A stretch of DNA of 64,000 nucleotides from contig NC_020911.1 of NCBI RefSeq assembly GCF_000155675.2, positions 2,780,501 to 2,844,500 on the forward strand, written 5' to 3'. The notes beneath the pieces were generated by a model. That model was given only the letters and a program-made list of their open reading frames with translations. It was not told where the DNA came from and made no database searches. Both the position numbers and the translations under genes were made by a program. Shown in pieces: positions 17,139-26,923 of this stretch. This DNA is from Octadecabacter antarcticus 307. GTDB taxonomy: Bacteria > Pseudomonadota > Alphaproteobacteria > Rhodobacterales > Rhodobacteraceae. Every line of letters begins with the position of its first letter. Positions within the stretch are counted from its first letter, which is position 1.

Positions 17139-18425
17139 ATGGCTATCGAAATTCTCATGCCCGCGCTGTCCCCCACAATGGAGGAAGGCACCCTGGCCAA
17201 ATGGCTGGTCAAAGAAGGCGACGAAGTCAAATCCGGCGACCTGATTGCCGAGATTGAGACCGACAAGGCGACGATGGAATTTGAAACTGTCGACGAAGGC
17301 ATTATCGGCAAAATTCTGGTCGCGGAAGGCACAGAAGGCGTAAAAGTAAACACGCCGATCTGCATTATTGGCGAAGAAGGCGAGGAAATGTCATCTGCGT
17401 CCGCAGCGCCCGCCCCAAAGGCCGAAGCTGCTGGTGTGGCTGATACTGTAGCACCTGCCGAGGCCGCTGCGACAACGTCTGCCGCCCCTGCGCCCGCTGC
17501 AAAGGACGGCTCACGCCTGTTTGCAACACCACTTGCACGGCGCATCGCCAAAGACAAAGGGCTCGATCTTGCAACAATCAAAGGCTCCGGCCCGCATGGG
17601 CGCATCATCAAAGCCGACGTCGAAAACGCGACCGCACAACCTGCCGCCGCGTCAGCTGCTGCTCCTTTAGCATCCAGCGCCGTCGCTGTGACAGGCCCAA
17701 GCGCCCAACAGGTCATCAAGATGTACGAAGGCCGCAAGTTTGAGGAAATCAAACTCGACGGTATGCGCAAAATTATCGCATCGCGCCTGACAGAAGCCAA
17801 ACAAACCGTGCCGCATTTCTACCTGCGTCGCGACATCGAACTCGACACCTTGCTAAAGTTCCGCAGCCAGCTGAACAAAACTCTGGAACCGCGCGGCGTG
17901 AAACTGTCAGTCAACGATTTCATCATCAAAGCCTGTGCATTGGCATTACAGGAAATCCCTGAAGCCAACGCAGTTTGGGCCGGTGATCATGTGTTGCAAA
18001 TGACAGCCTCGGACGTTGCTGTTGCTGTGGCAATCGAGGGCGGTCTGTTCACACCAGTGTTGCAAGACGCTGAAACGAAGTCCCTTTCAGCGCTTAGCGC
18101 ACAAATGAAAGACCTCGCCTCGCGTGCCCGTGAGCGCAAACTCGCGCCACATGAATATCAAGGGGGCAGCTTTGCGATCTCGAACCTCGGGATGTTTGGC
18201 ATCGACAACTTTGATGCAATCATCAACCCACCCCACTCCGGCATCTTGGCCGTCGGCGCTGGCGCGAAAAAGCCAATCGTCGGAGCAGACGGCGAAATTA
18301 AAGTCGCGACGATCATGTCCACGACATTGTCCGTTGATCACCGTGTGATTGATGGCGCGATGGGCGCGAACCTGCTGAATGCGATCAAAGCCAATCTCGA
18401 AAACCCAATGGGTATGCTCGCCTAA
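17139..18425 (+). CDS. pdhC: Dihydrolipoamide acetyltransferase (pyruvate dehydrogenase E2)
   Basis: The 428-residue E2 protein has one lipoyl domain (residues 1-78, ETDKATMEF), an Ala/Pro linker, a peripheral subunit-binding domain ([19 protein letters not shown], about 128-160), and a C-terminal acyltransferase domain. The last contains [11 protein letters not shown] and ends in the catalytic [17 protein letters not shown] with the active His and Asp. It passes the acetyl group from lipoate to CoA and forms the core of the complex. The E3 gene is not in the window; the strand ends with a terminator 44 bp downstream. Confidence 0.97.
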   Translation: MAIEILMPALSPTMEEGTLAKWLVKEGDEVKSGDLIAEIETDKATMEFETVDEGIIGKILVAEGTEGVKVNTPICIIGEEGEEMSSASAAPAPKAEAAGVADTVAPAEAAATTSAAPAPAAKDGSRLFATPLARRIAKDKGLDLATIKGSGPHGRIIKADVENATAQPAAASAAAPLASSAVAVTGPSAQQVIKMYEGRKFEEIKLDGMRKIIASRLTEAKQTVPHFYLRRDIELDTLLKFRSQLNKTLEPRGVKLSVNDFIIKACALALQEIPEANAVWAGDHVLQMTASDVAVAVAIEGGLFTPVLQDAETKSLSALSAQMKDLASRARERKLAPHEYQGGSFAISNLGMFGIDNFDAIINPPHSGILAVGAGAKKPIVGADGEIKVATIMSTTLSVDHRVIDGAMGANLLNAIKANLENPMGMLA

Positions 18426-18468
18426 GGCAAGACGGGTATGCTCGAATAGAACACTCCTAAACGGAAAC

Positions 18469-18509
18469 AAAAGGGCCGCGCCGGATCACTCCGCGCAGCC
18501 CTTCTTTCT
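18469..18509 (+). terminator. Rho-independent terminator of the pdh operon
   Basis: GGGCCGCGC, a loop, and GCGCAGCCC form a GC-rich hairpin with one bulge, followed by TTCTTTCT. It lies 44 bp after the pdhC stop. Confidence 0.65.
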
Positions 18510-18523
18510 GACTCACTCAGTCT

Positions 18524-18612
18524 TTGTCTCAAAAATATCCCAGGGGCGTCGCACAGCGATGGGGGCTGGCCCCCACTTTTCTTGCGCGCCGCAGGCGCCC
18601 CCCCCCCCCCTA
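18524..18612. repeat. Dispersed GC-rich intergenic repeat, copy 2, with C13 run
   Basis: Reading the minus strand this contains GGGGGCCAGCCCCC, then CCCCTGGGATATTTTTGAG and ACAAAGAC, the same blocks as the repeat at 5033-5090. It is followed by an uninterrupted run of 13 C (18598-18610), just downstream of the cysE stop on the opposite strand. Confidence 0.6.
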
Positions 18613-18630
18613 TCGCGGCACGCACAAACC

Positions 18631-19440
18631 TTATCCGTGCGTGCGCAACAACTGATCCATCGTGCGCGACGGCTGCGAACAGCCCGCTTCGCCCACAACT
18701 TTGGCCGGAACACCAGCCACGGTCTTCATAGGCGCGACATCTTCCAACACCACGGACCCTGCCGCAATCCGGCTGCAATGGCCAACAGTGATATTGCCAA
18801 GAATCTTCGCTCCAGCCCCAATCAATACGCCATCGCCGATTTTGGGGTGACGGTCCTCTTCTTCTTTGCCGGTGCCCCCTAAAGTGACCGAATGCAGCAT
18901 CGACACGTTGTCCCCGACCACAGCCGTCTCACCGATCACGATTGAGTGGGCGTGGTCGATCATCAGCCCCTTGCCGATGGTCGCACCGGGATGAATATCC
19001 ACACCGAAAATCTCAGAAATCCGCATCTGCACGTAATAGGCAAGATCTTTACGACCCTGTTTCCACAACGCGTTACCAATTCGATAGGCTTGAACAGCTT
19101 GAAAGCCCTTGAAGAACAACAGCGGCTGCAAAAACCGATGACTTGCGGGATCGCGGTCATAGATCGCAACAATATCCGCGCGTGCGGCCTCGGCCAAATA
19201 CGGATCGGACGCATAGGCAAGATCGGCAATCTCGCGCAGCATTTGATCCGACATTTCGGACGATGCCAGCTTCATCGAAATACGGTACGCCAGCGCACGT
19301 TCAAGCGATTTGTGGTGCAAAACAGACGTATGCACAAAGCCACCAATCAGCGGCTCGTTGCGGATCGCATCCTCGGCCTCATTGCAAATGCGCTGCCAAA
19401 CCGGATCAATCTCGGCGATTTTAGGATTTGTCTGGGCCAT
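18631..19440 (-). CDS. cysE: Serine O-acetyltransferase
   Basis: The 269-residue protein acetylates serine with acetyl-CoA, the first committed step of cysteine synthesis. It has the N-terminal SATase domain (IDPVWQRICNEAEDAIRNEPLIGG, HKSLERALAYRI) and the C-terminal left-handed beta helix of hexapeptide repeats, with the catalytic region IHPGATIGKGLMIDHAHSIV and GVPAKVVG near the end. I chose ATG 19440 (MAQTNPKIAEIDPVWQ), which is the normal family start. The in-frame extension to 19719 has no homology and crosses the promoter. Confidence 0.95.
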   Translation of the reverse strand: MAQTNPKIAEIDPVWQRICNEAEDAIRNEPLIGGFVHTSVLHHKSLERALAYRISMKLASSEMSDQMLREIADLAYASDPYLAEAARADIVAIYDRDPASHRFLQPLLFFKGFQAVQAYRIGNALWKQGRKDLAYYVQMRISEIFGVDIHPGATIGKGLMIDHAHSIVIGETAVVGDNVSMLHSVTLGGTGKEEEDRHPKIGDGVLIGAGAKILGNITVGHCSRIAAGSVVLEDVAPMKTVAGVPAKVVGEAGCSQPSRTMDQLLRTHG

Positions 19441-19516
19441 AGCGCACCTCACATTGTTGTATTCTCTTACAGTACATAGGGTGTAAATTCCAAGAATAAA
19501 GCTGTGATCTTGCACA

Positions 19517-19804
19517 TCACACCTCGCGATGACCCCGCTGGCGCCATATTTCCAGCGCCTGCAACACGGCGAGCAGTGCCGAACAATAACGCGCGCTGGA
19601 GTGTGGCGACCCATCACGTGGGAGCAAGCTAGCCTGCGCATAAAGCGATCCGGTCCCACCACCCGGGTGCGAGCGCCCATGGCACTTGCGCCACAGATCA
19701 GCAGTGTGCGCAGCCTCAATCAGCTGGCCCGCCGCCGCGGCCCAAGTGTCCTGCGGTAACGCCAACAATGCACGTGCTGCAAGGTCAAGATCGCTCAGCC
19801 CCAC
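19517..19804 (-). CDS. Small hypothetical protein directly after the GTA tail-tip gene
   Basis: The 95-residue product starts 11 bp after the end of GTA g15 in the same direction. It is rich in Ala and Leu and helical (LAARALLALPQDTWAAAAGQ, residues 7-26), with a His/Gly-rich middle (KCHGRSHPGGGTGSLYAQA). I do not recognise an experimentally defined family. Its position suggests cotranscription with the GTA cluster. That it belongs to the GTA is inference only. Confidence 0.6.
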   Translation of the reverse strand: MGLSDLDLAARALLALPQDTWAAAAGQLIEAAHTADLWRKCHGRSHPGGGTGSLYAQASLLPRDGSPHSSARYCSALLAVLQALEIWRQRGHREV

Positions 19805-19814
19805 ATAGATCGCA

Positions 19815-22800
19815 TCAACTGGCCAATACTAGACCAGCCGACGGCCCCTCACCGAACACTTCAGACATTTGTGCCACGTCGACACGCGTGGCACCAATCC
19901 CGTCAGCGGCCTGCATCGCAGCAGTGTAGATCCAGCTTGGATCCGACACCGTCACCTGGCGCACCTGTACGTCATCGTTGAAGACCCGCACAATATATCG
20001 CTCAAACGCTTCCGAAAGCGGGACCTCTTCTGTGTCCCAACTGTCGCCCCCGACGCGTGCGCGGCGGATCCATGTCAAATCGACATCACCATCCTGCAAC
20101 TCGCCGCGCAAATGCGCCACCGAATAGGGCCGGAATCCGATGCCACTAAAGGCATCGCTGCGATACTGATAGCTTGCATCACTCAGCGGGCGTGTCCCCG
20201 GACCATAGCGGAAATGTTGTGTCACCCCGCGTGCAGAACTGGCCAGTTCAATCTGTTCGGGCACCCCGTTCAACAGCACAAAGATCGACCCTTCTGGCCA
20301 GTCGACAGGCACGATGCCGTCTGTCCCCGCCTGCCCCCGCAAACGCAGGCTCAAATCAAAGGTATCCACACCCACGATCTCAGCCTGCGCAAACTGGAAC
20401 ACTTCCCAATTGTCCGCCGACCCATCGCCAATCACCGCAAGGTTTGCGCCGCCCAAAATCTGGTCTGTCGACACGCTTTGAACATCACCACGGATCAACT
20501 TCACCCGCAGCGCCGGACCGCGATCGTAAATCCCGACGCACGCCTTTGGTAAAGCGGTCTGCGTCATCCCGATTATCGATGCCAACGTCAGCAAACGGTT
20601 CAACCCGTACCCCGCATTCTGCGTCGCAGAATACAGCGCAACACTGCCCGGCCACGGCACACCAGACGCTGCCACGTACGGCGCGACGGGGTCTTCGTCA
20701 CCACGCAAAAGCGGCAGGTCCATCAACATCAATTCCACCGGAACCGATGGGACGAAACTGCGTAAGTTGAACGTCTTTTCTGTCACGTCTTGCGGTTCAT
20801 AAATCGCGGGCTCAATCCGCACCGCTTCAAGGGCCTGACGGTCGGTTTGTTCAGCCTGATCAATGCGAAACAGCCCGTCGCCGTATTCATCCGGCAGGCG
20901 GATCACATCCCCCGCACCAACATTCATCAGCGATGGTGGCAGCGTGAACCGCGCGCTGTCACGCGCAACGCGCGCCTCGCTCAACCACCGCTCTGCGATG
21001 CGCTGACCCTCAGCGCTCGTCAGCACCAGCGGCAATTCAGATCCGGACGTGGTTTGACCACGCGCGTCGGGGAAAACCGCCTCGGTGGTGCGCACTTCAT
21101 AATCCGCATCCGCCTCAACGAAACCAATGCGAACACGACCTGAAATTTCCGCCTCTTGCGAGCGCGTCAACTCAATCGCGCCCTCAGCGCCTTTCTCATA
21201 GACCAAGGTGCCGCTGTCCACGTTGGCATCCAGCCGTGCCGTTCGGGTCCGAAACACCAACACGCCATCCCGTTCAATCGCGTCAAACCCGTAAGCAACC
21301 ATAAGGGGCTGCAAAACGGACCGAGCAGTTGTCACATCATCGACACCATAGCCACGCACGACGCCATGCAACGCACTGACATCATAGGCCGCAATGCCCA
21401 CGTCCTCGCAAATTTCGGCCACCACAGACGACAACGGGCGCGACGCCGCACGTCCATTGATCCAATGCCCGCGCGAATAGTTCACATTGTCCGACCACAG
21501 GTCAGCATTTCCAGGGAACGCAGGAAATGGCCGCGCATCCCATGCCCAGACGTGAATGCGATTGGGATCAACCATTTGCACCCCAGTGACGTCCGATGTC
21601 GGGTTCAATACGGGATTGGAGTAATGTTGAAACAACGCGCGCAGATATTGCATCTGGATATAGTCATCGCGAATGCCGTTGGACGCCCGTGGCAGGCCAG
21701 ATTCTGACGATTTCAGGTCAATAAAACGGTTCGGCTCATTGGTCCCTTTATCAACTGCGGCACAGCCCACTTCAGTGAACCAAATCGGCTTACTGCCCGG
21801 TTCCCAGGCAGTTGGCAGGGCTGCGCGAACGCCGCCCACGCGGTCATGGTGCGCACGCAGCCACCAATTGCGCAGGTCCTTGTAGCGGAAAACCCACGGT
21901 TCGCCTTCACCATCCGTGATCGGCGTACGAATTTGCGCGGCGGCCGCCTCGGGGGAATGGTAATACCAGTCATACCCCTCGCCACCCTCAACGTTCGCCG
22001 CAAGGTAGTCGAGGTTGTAAGCCGAGCCATAGCTCGCATCCAAATGATCGTGACCCTCACGCCAATCAGACATTGGCATGTAGTTGTCGATTCCAATGAA
22101 ATCAACGGCTTCCTGCGCCCAAAGCGAATCAAGGTGATAGATTTTGTCTGCTGTCCCGCTTGGCTGATACCCATGATATTCCGACCAATCTGCAGCATAG
22201 CCGATCTTCACATCAGGCCCCAAAACTGACCGCACATCTTGCGTCAGATCAATCATCGCTTGCACGGCGGGGAAGCCCACAGCACCGCGAATTTGGGTCA
22301 ATGAACGCATCTCAGACCCGATGCAAAATCCGTCCACATCACCCGCCAGCGCACACAGATGCGCATAGTGCAGGATGAAACGACGGTAGGACCATTCAGC
22401 AGGGCCAGAGTAAACAACCTTGCCCGCAACAAGCGCAAAATCCGACACTTGCGCTGTGCCAAAGAACGCCACAACTTCGGCATCTGCCACAGCGGTCTGA
22501 TCCGGCGTGCCATCCACGTTAGGTGCCAAAGATGTGGTGATCCGGCCACGCCACGGAAGACGCGGCTGGCCCACGCCGCCGCCCCACGGATCGGGCAACG
22601 TATTGCCCGCCAATTGTTCCATCAAAATGAACGGATAAAACACCGCCTTTTGCCCACGTGCCGTCAAATCACGCAATGCTTCAACGACTGCGTCATCGGC
22701 TGGCGTGCCACCGTAAATCGGGCGCCCGATATCCATCGGTACAACCTCGGCATCTGACCGCACGACGCCAGAAACAATCCACGCCATCTCAATTCCGTCG

Positions 22801-23741
22801 GCCTCGGTCTGTTCTACCTTGGGCTTGATCTGACAGTCCCCACAGCGCAGATCATCACCAAACCATGACACAATCATCGTGACCGACCCGCAGTTCGGCA
22901 ACTCTTCTTCCAACGCCTCAACAGAAACCAGATAATCGCTCTTGCCGGACGGGGTGTTTACATTCGCAGACCCGCGCCGCCCAAACCCCTTTGAGACTGT
23001 GACAGCCGTTGTTGCCAACGAATATTCCCCCGTCCCCGGCACCAAAGCGACGCCAGTCACAAGGGACCCAAGATCGGAATGAACCCCAGCATCACTGTCA
23101 CCGTCATCATCGCCATTGTTCTGGCCCGGGCGCATAACTTCAAACGAAAATTGCGGCACACGATTACCGAACTGCCCAAGATCCAGATCCTCCAACACGA
23201 CGTAGGCCGTGCCACGGTACGCGGTCACTTTGCCAGCGCCCTCAACGGCCTCCATTTTCGGATCAGGCAGCTGGTCGCGTGACCCAGCATAAATCCGCAT
23301 GTTCAAATCATCGCGGGCAATTTCAACCCCGTTGGCCCAGACGCGGCCAACGCGCGATATCTCACCCTCACACAGCGCAATCGCCAGCGACACGGTGTAG
23401 CTGTATTCTTTGGTCTTGGGCTTACTCGGCCCGCCTTTGCCCCCCCCCGATACCGTCGTCGCCTCAACAAATTCAGTCGCCCAGATCACCTGCCCCGCGA
23501 TCCGCATACGCCCGTAAAGCTGCGCAATCGCGGCCCCTTCGCTGGCCCCCGTCAAACGGAACCGATCAACGCGCCCCGTTTCAACGACATCACTGCCCGA
23601 ACCTATAATCCGCTGGTCAATAGCACGCCCCACTGTTGCGCCGACGGCCCGACCAACCGTCGCCATACCAAGCCCCAAAACGGACCCGCCCATAGACCCA
23701 CCAAGCGCCATGCCCGCTGCTGAAAGTACAATCGTTGCCAT
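19815..23741 (-). CDS. GTA g15: host-specificity / tail-tip TIM-barrel protein
   Basis: This 1308-residue protein is the largest GTA gene product, the megatron-like tail-tip protein that contacts the recipient cell. It starts with a glycine-rich membrane-active-looking segment (GMALGGSMGGSVLGLGMA), followed by the baseplate hub-type region. A glycoside-hydrolase-like TIM barrel occupies about residues 430-730, including FCIGSEMRSLTQIRG, IGIDNYMPMSDWRE and KPIWFTEVGCAAVDKGTNEP. A phage tail-like C-terminal region then ends with RATRVDV-type repeats. Length matches the family (about 1300). It is last in the cluster, 5 bp after g14. The TIM barrel may bind or cleave surface glycan, which is inference. 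Confidence 0.93.
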   Translation of the reverse strand: MATIVLSAAGMALGGSMGGSVLGLGMATVGRAVGATVGRAIDQRIIGSGSDVVETGRVDRFRLTGASEGAAIAQLYGRMRIAGQVIWATEFVEATTVSGGGKGGPSKPKTKEYSYTVSLAIALCEGEISRVGRVWANGVEIARDDLNMRIYAGSRDQLPDPKMEAVEGAGKVTAYRGTAYVVLEDLDLGQFGNRVPQFSFEVMRPGQNNGDDDGDSDAGVHSDLGSLVTGVALVPGTGEYSLATTAVTVSKGFGRRGSANVNTPSGKSDYLVSVEALEEELPNCGSVTMIVSWFGDDLRCGDCQIKPKVEQTEADGIEMAWIVSGVVRSDAEVVPMDIGRPIYGGTPADDAVVEALRDLTARGQKAVFYPFILMEQLAGNTLPDPWGGGVGQPRLPWRGRITTSLAPNVDGTPDQTAVADAEVVAFFGTAQVSDFALVAGKVVYSGPAEWSYRRFILHYAHLCALAGDVDGFCIGSEMRSLTQIRGAVGFPAVQAMIDLTQDVRSVLGPDVKIGYAADWSEYHGYQPSGTADKIYHLDSLWAQEAVDFIGIDNYMPMSDWREGHDHLDASYGSAYNLDYLAANVEGGEGYDWYYHSPEAAAAQIRTPITDGEGEPWVFRYKDLRNWWLRAHHDRVGGVRAALPTAWEPGSKPIWFTEVGCAAVDKGTNEPNRFIDLKSSESGLPRASNGIRDDYIQMQYLRALFQHYSNPVLNPTSDVTGVQMVDPNRIHVWAWDARPFPAFPGNADLWSDNVNYSRGHWINGRAASRPLSSVVAEICEDVGIAAYDVSALHGVVRGYGVDDVTTARSVLQPLMVAYGFDAIERDGVLVFRTRTARLDANVDSGTLVYEKGAEGAIELTRSQEAEISGRVRIGFVEADADYEVRTTEAVFPDARGQTTSGSELPLVLTSAEGQRIAERWLSEARVARDSARFTLPPSLMNVGAGDVIRLPDEYGDGLFRIDQAEQTDRQALEAVRIEPAIYEPQDVTEKTFNLRSFVPSVPVELMLMDLPLLRGDEDPVAPYVAASGVPWPGSVALYSATQNAGYGLNRLLTLASIIGMTQTALPKACVGIYDRGPALRVKLIRGDVQSVSTDQILGGANLAVIGDGSADNWEVFQFAQAEIVGVDTFDLSLRLRGQAGTDGIVPVDWPEGSIFVLLNGVPEQIELASSARGVTQHFRYGPGTRPLSDASYQYRSDAFSGIGFRPYSVAHLRGELQDGDVDLTWIRRARVGGDSWDTEEVPLSEAFERYIVRVFNDDVQVRQVTVSDPSWIYTAAMQAADGIGATRVDVAQMSEVFGEGPSAGLVLAS

Positions 23742-23746
23742 GATGT

Positions 23747-24196
23747 TTAGACCTTGTCCTGAAGGCGTTCAGGGGTTGAAAACCGCGCAACCAAGCGCCG
23801 TTTCCAAGGTGCCGAAAACGTACTTTCGCGCACGCCATGCCCCTGATACGCATGAATAAATGTCGCATGTTGGCCCGTATTGGCCTGCAATCCAACGTGT
23901 TTAGCAACCGCCCCCTGCCGCATTCTAAATAACAACACATCGCCGGGCTGCGGCACATCACGCGGCTTGGCGATCAATCGATCAGCAACAGCCTGCCACA
24001 ACACTTCATCGCCTTGCGGTTCTGACCAATCGGACGTGTAGGGCGGAACTGGCTCCAACGGGGCGCCGCTGGCCTCGGCCCAGACGCCGCGCAACAGTCC
24101 AAGACAGTCACATCCCGCACCGCGACGCGCAGCCTGATGCACATAGGGCGTACCAATCCACGTTCGCGCAATCGTGACAATATCAAGCACAATCAC
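23747..24196 (-). CDS. GTA g14: NlpC/P60 cell-wall peptidase
   Basis: The 149-residue protein is an NlpC/P60-type cysteine peptidase, expected to cut peptidoglycan stem peptides during DNA delivery. The catalytic Cys lies in GAGCDCLGLLRGVW (residues about 27-40) and the His in VAKHVGLQ. The start codon is GTG at 24196, overlapping the g13 stop (GTGA). It is flanked by g13 and g15, as in Rhodobacter capsulatus GTA. Confidence 0.93.
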   Translation of the reverse strand: MIVLDIVTIARTWIGTPYVHQAARRGAGCDCLGLLRGVWAEASGAPLEPVPPYTSDWSEPQGDEVLWQAVADRLIAKPRDVPQPGDVLLFRMRQGAVAKHVGLQANTGQHATFIHAYQGHGVRESTFSAPWKRRLVARFSTPERLQDKV

Positions 24197-25077
24197 ACAC
24201 TGCGTCGCAGACTTCCGCCTGCGTTCTGACCGCCACTCAGCGGCGTGCTAACCAACCAGTCATCGCCAGGAATATCAGGAAACCCACGGAAATTTGGCAA
24301 ATTGCTGAACTTCAACCGACAGGTTTCAAATCGTTTGTCGCAGCCCGCCTCAAGTCTGATCAGATCACCCGCCGCAATCTGCTTGCGAAACGCCTCCCAG
24401 ACCTCAACTTCACGCGCTTCACCAATAAAACGATCACGTTTGATCAGCCCGATCAGCCCGGCAGCCGCACCCGACATCACGCGCAAACGCCCACGCTCAA
24501 ACCACGCTGGTTCAAACCCCGCCATATTAGTGAACGTAAACCGGCGACGCTCCTGCAGCCCCTCAACCGCTATCTCGGTTGCAAAACCATCGGTATCCAA
24601 ATCAAACCCGCAATCCCGATCACCCAAAATCGCCGAACACGGCGTTTGATAGACACGGCCTTGCGGTTGGTTCAGCAGTTCGGTGAGCCCGCGCAATTCC
24701 GCATGAAAGGCGCCACCGGATCTGCGCAACTCGCCAATTGTGCCCGCAAACCGCAAAGTGCGTGTTTCCACTTCTGCCCAATTCACCAGCCAGGCCTTGA
24801 CCTCTGCCCCATCAAAACGACCCGCCTCAATATCGGCCTCAGTGATGGTCCCGTCGCTCAGCGCGCCCATCGCTTCTGAATTATCAACCGACAATCCAGT
24901 TGCAGACATTATCGCGCGCGCGGTCATCCCCACGTCCGCCTTGAATTTGATGCCACCAAACGTCAGCGCACGATCATGGTCGGTAAAACCAAACGTCGTG
25001 CCATCGCGCCGCACGACCGCCCAGCAGCGCGCCAGCATGGTGACGCCAGTGTCCAGATGCGCCTGAAACTCGGTCAT
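24193..25077 (-). CDS. GTA g13: baseplate hub protein (DUF2163)
   Basis: The 294-residue protein matches the DUF2163 / phage-BR0599-like baseplate hub family. It starts with FQAHLDTGVTMLARCWAV and FGFTDHDRALTFGG, and carries conserved cysteines in CSAILGDRDCGFDL and GCDKRFETCRLKF, then FRGFPDIPGDDWL at the end. The four cysteines are positioned for metal binding (inference). It overlaps g12 by 4 bp (ATGA) and g14 by 4 bp. Confidence 0.93.
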   Translation of the reverse strand: MTEFQAHLDTGVTMLARCWAVVRRDGTTFGFTDHDRALTFGGIKFKADVGMTARAIMSATGLSVDNSEAMGALSDGTITEADIEAGRFDGAEVKAWLVNWAEVETRTLRFAGTIGELRRSGGAFHAELRGLTELLNQPQGRVYQTPCSAILGDRDCGFDLDTDGFATEIAVEGLQERRRFTFTNMAGFEPAWFERGRLRVMSGAAAGLIGLIKRDRFIGEAREVEVWEAFRKQIAAGDLIRLEAGCDKRFETCRLKFSNLPNFRGFPDIPGDDWLVSTPLSGGQNAGGSLRRSV

Positions 25078-25706
25078 ACCCGCACCTCGACCACCGGAAC
25101 ATCCGGCACTTCACCAGCCTGAAACGTCGACATTGATGTGATGATCGCGTCGGTGTCAAACCGCACCGGGACATCAAAATCATATCCCGCCGTCACGACC
25201 GCCTGAAGGTCAGGCGGATGGTTGAATGTGACCACACCCGTGGTGACATCAACAGTGTAGTCAACACCTTCAACTTGCGGCTCCCCGCTGACTGAAACCA
25301 ACACAGTGCCCGTAACAGGTTTGCTGATGGGTCGTACATAGGTCTCTGTCCCAGAATTATAATTCTTAACAATCTGAAATTCAGACCGGACTTCGTCACC
25401 CATCCCCAGCACCTGATCATCCCCGGTGATTGCGCGGCTCGGTCTGGCAGACTTGTGGTCTGACCAGTCTTTCCAACGAAACCCGAACATTTGCCCCTGA
25501 CGCGCCTCAAAGAAGGCAATAATCACCCCGACGTCATCCAACGACCGCAGCCCCAGACCCGCATCATAGCGCCTGCGCGAATGTGCCCATGGTGTGTTGC
25601 GTTCCTCGAATCCGTTGGCCAACGTCACCACTTCCGTGCGCCGTTCTGGGCCTCCAAGGGCACCAAAACTCAACGTCGAGGGAAACCGTACTTCATGAAA
25701 ACTCAT
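25074..25706 (-). CDS. GTA g12: distal tail protein (DUF2460)
   Basis: The 210-residue protein belongs to DUF2460, the distal tail family. It shows HEVRFPSTLSFGALGGPERRTEVV at the N-terminus, the RRRYDAGLGLRSLDD block, and FRWKDWSDHKS in the middle, then the GVVTFNHPP segment. It links tail tube to baseplate hub. It lies 15 bp from the tape-measure gene and overlaps g13. Confidence 0.93.
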   Translation of the reverse strand: MSFHEVRFPSTLSFGALGGPERRTEVVTLANGFEERNTPWAHSRRRYDAGLGLRSLDDVGVIIAFFEARQGQMFGFRWKDWSDHKSARPSRAITGDDQVLGMGDEVRSEFQIVKNYNSGTETYVRPISKPVTGTVLVSVSGEPQVEGVDYTVDVTTGVVTFNHPPDLQAVVTAGYDFDVPVRFDTDAIITSMSTFQAGEVPDVPVVEVRV

Positions 25707-25720
25707 CTGTTTGATCCTTC

Positions 25721-26383
25721 CTAGCGATTGCGCTGACCACGACCCAAAGCCCGGCCAACCGACGCCGCAATCTGGCTCTGGCTGCGCTTGAAACCGGCCA
25801 CATCCGGCGTGCTAATATTCATGGTGATATTGACCGCCTGACCGCCCTGCACCGTGACGCCCAAGCTGCCGTCAGCGCCACGGGTCAATGGCATGATCGC
25901 CTCCGGTCCCGCCTCACCCATTAATCCAGTGCCGCCGCGCATCGGGAAACTCGTCGCACCCGATACAACGCCGCCCTTGGCAAACGGCATGACGCGGCCT
26001 TGGCTGAATGCGCCACCGGCCTCGAACGGTGTCAAACTGGCCACCAACGAATTGACCCCCCCCGCAAGCAGCCCGCCAAAGTGGTCCGTCACTGGTTTCA
26101 ACGCATTGTTATAAACTGTGCGCGACATTGCTTCACCAACCGTTGCCAAAGCATCCGATAACGACCGACCGTCAAAGACCAAGCCGTCAAACGCCTTGCG
26201 CAACCCACCAGAAAATCCGCGCTCCAGATTGCCCAGATCGCGCGTCGTTTCGCCCAATGTGGCCTTCATACGCCCCAACTGGCTGTCAAACGCGTCCGTC
26301 ATTGCCGTCACCGATCCCAACGTCTGCTCTAGCGCTTTGGCTTCACTTTCTAGGGCGTCGAGCCCGTCAATATCATCCATCAT
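25721..26383 (-). CDS. GTA g11: tail tape-measure protein
   Basis: At about 220 residues this is far shorter than a normal phage tape measure, as expected for the short tail of GTA particles. The N-terminal half is helical (DALESEAKALEQTLGSVTAM and RMKATLGETTRDLGN), the C-terminal half glycine-rich (GGAFSQGRVMPFAKGGVVS, MRGGTGLMGEAGPEAIMPL), a pattern typical of tape-measure C-termini. I place the start at ATG 26383 (MMDDIDGLDAL). This overlaps g10.1 by 11 bp; a start 30 bp upstream is in frame but less likely. Confidence 0.9.
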   Translation of the reverse strand: MMDDIDGLDALESEAKALEQTLGSVTAMTDAFDSQLGRMKATLGETTRDLGNLERGFSGGLRKAFDGLVFDGRSLSDALATVGEAMSRTVYNNALKPVTDHFGGLLAGGVNSLVASLTPFEAGGAFSQGRVMPFAKGGVVSGATSFPMRGGTGLMGEAGPEAIMPLTRGADGSLGVTVQGGQAVNITMNISTPDVAGFKRSQSQIAASVGRALGRGQRNR

Positions 26384-26600
26384 CTGCTCCAATATCCAAC
26401 TCACGTCCCACATCAGGAAAGCTGCGGCTCAACTCGTCCAACCGCGTTTTGTCCATCGGCATTTCACCCGCCTCTGGCCCCAACATCAGCCACAACTCAG
26501 CTGGTGTCAGGCTCCAAAAATCATGTGGTTTCAGCCCCAAACCGCATAGTCCTGCACGCATCAATCCTGGCCAATCCAGTCCCGAAGTTGATCCAGTCAT
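26373..26600 (-). CDS. GTA g10.1: small tail protein (rcc01693-type)
   Basis: The 75-residue product matches the small GTA protein located between g10 and g11, with the conserved block FWSLTPAELWLMLGP (residues 28-42) and MDKTRLDELSRSFPD near the end. It is thought to act as a tail assembly chaperone by position, comparable to the gpG/gpGT pair of phage lambda (inference). The start overlaps the g10 stop (ATGA). Confidence 0.88.
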   Translation of the reverse strand: MTGSTSGLDWPGLMRAGLCGLGLKPHDFWSLTPAELWLMLGPEAGEMPMDKTRLDELSRSFPDVGRELDIGADDG

Positions 26601-26923
26601 GGCGTGGCAAACGCGCGTGCCAGCAATTCTGCCGCCGCCTCAGCCGCCCGCACAACGCCGCCCTCAATCTCGGCACTCACCAGATCGCTTGCCGATCCTT
26701 GCCAGCCCCCACCCCGCAAACCAGCAACAATCAACGCCAGCACATCACGGGTCGAAAACCCGCCACTTTCGAACCGTTTAACCAGTTCGACCAGTGTATC
26801 CGTTGCCAAAGCTGCCTCCAGCTCCGCCAACGCGCCGAGCGTCAGCTTGCAAGTGCGCGCCTGCCCATCAACGACCAGCGCGACCTCTCCGGCCCATGGG
26901 TTATGCGGCGCAACAACATCCAT
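26597..26923 (-). CDS. GTA g10: tail assembly protein
   Basis: The 108-residue protein has the GTA g10 signature: PHNPWAGEVALVVDGQARTC, then LTLGALAELEAALATDTLVELV and TRDVLALIVAGLRGGG. Its position between major tail protein and g10.1 matches a tail assembly chaperone. It overlaps g9 by one base (TAATG) and g10.1 by four. Confidence 0.92.
   Translation of the reverse strand: MDVVAPHNPWAGEVALVVDGQARTCKLTLGALAELEAALATDTLVELVKRFESGGFSTRDVLALIVAGLRGGGWQGSASDLVSAEIEGGVVRAAEAAAELLARAFATP

Noticed and set aside
21786..21820. CTGCCCGG and CAGGCAG motif in the GTA g15 gene as another palindromic insert
   Set aside because: It lacks the GAGAGG arm, the g15 frame and family sequence (KPIWFTEVG region) run through unchanged, and no extra residues are present.
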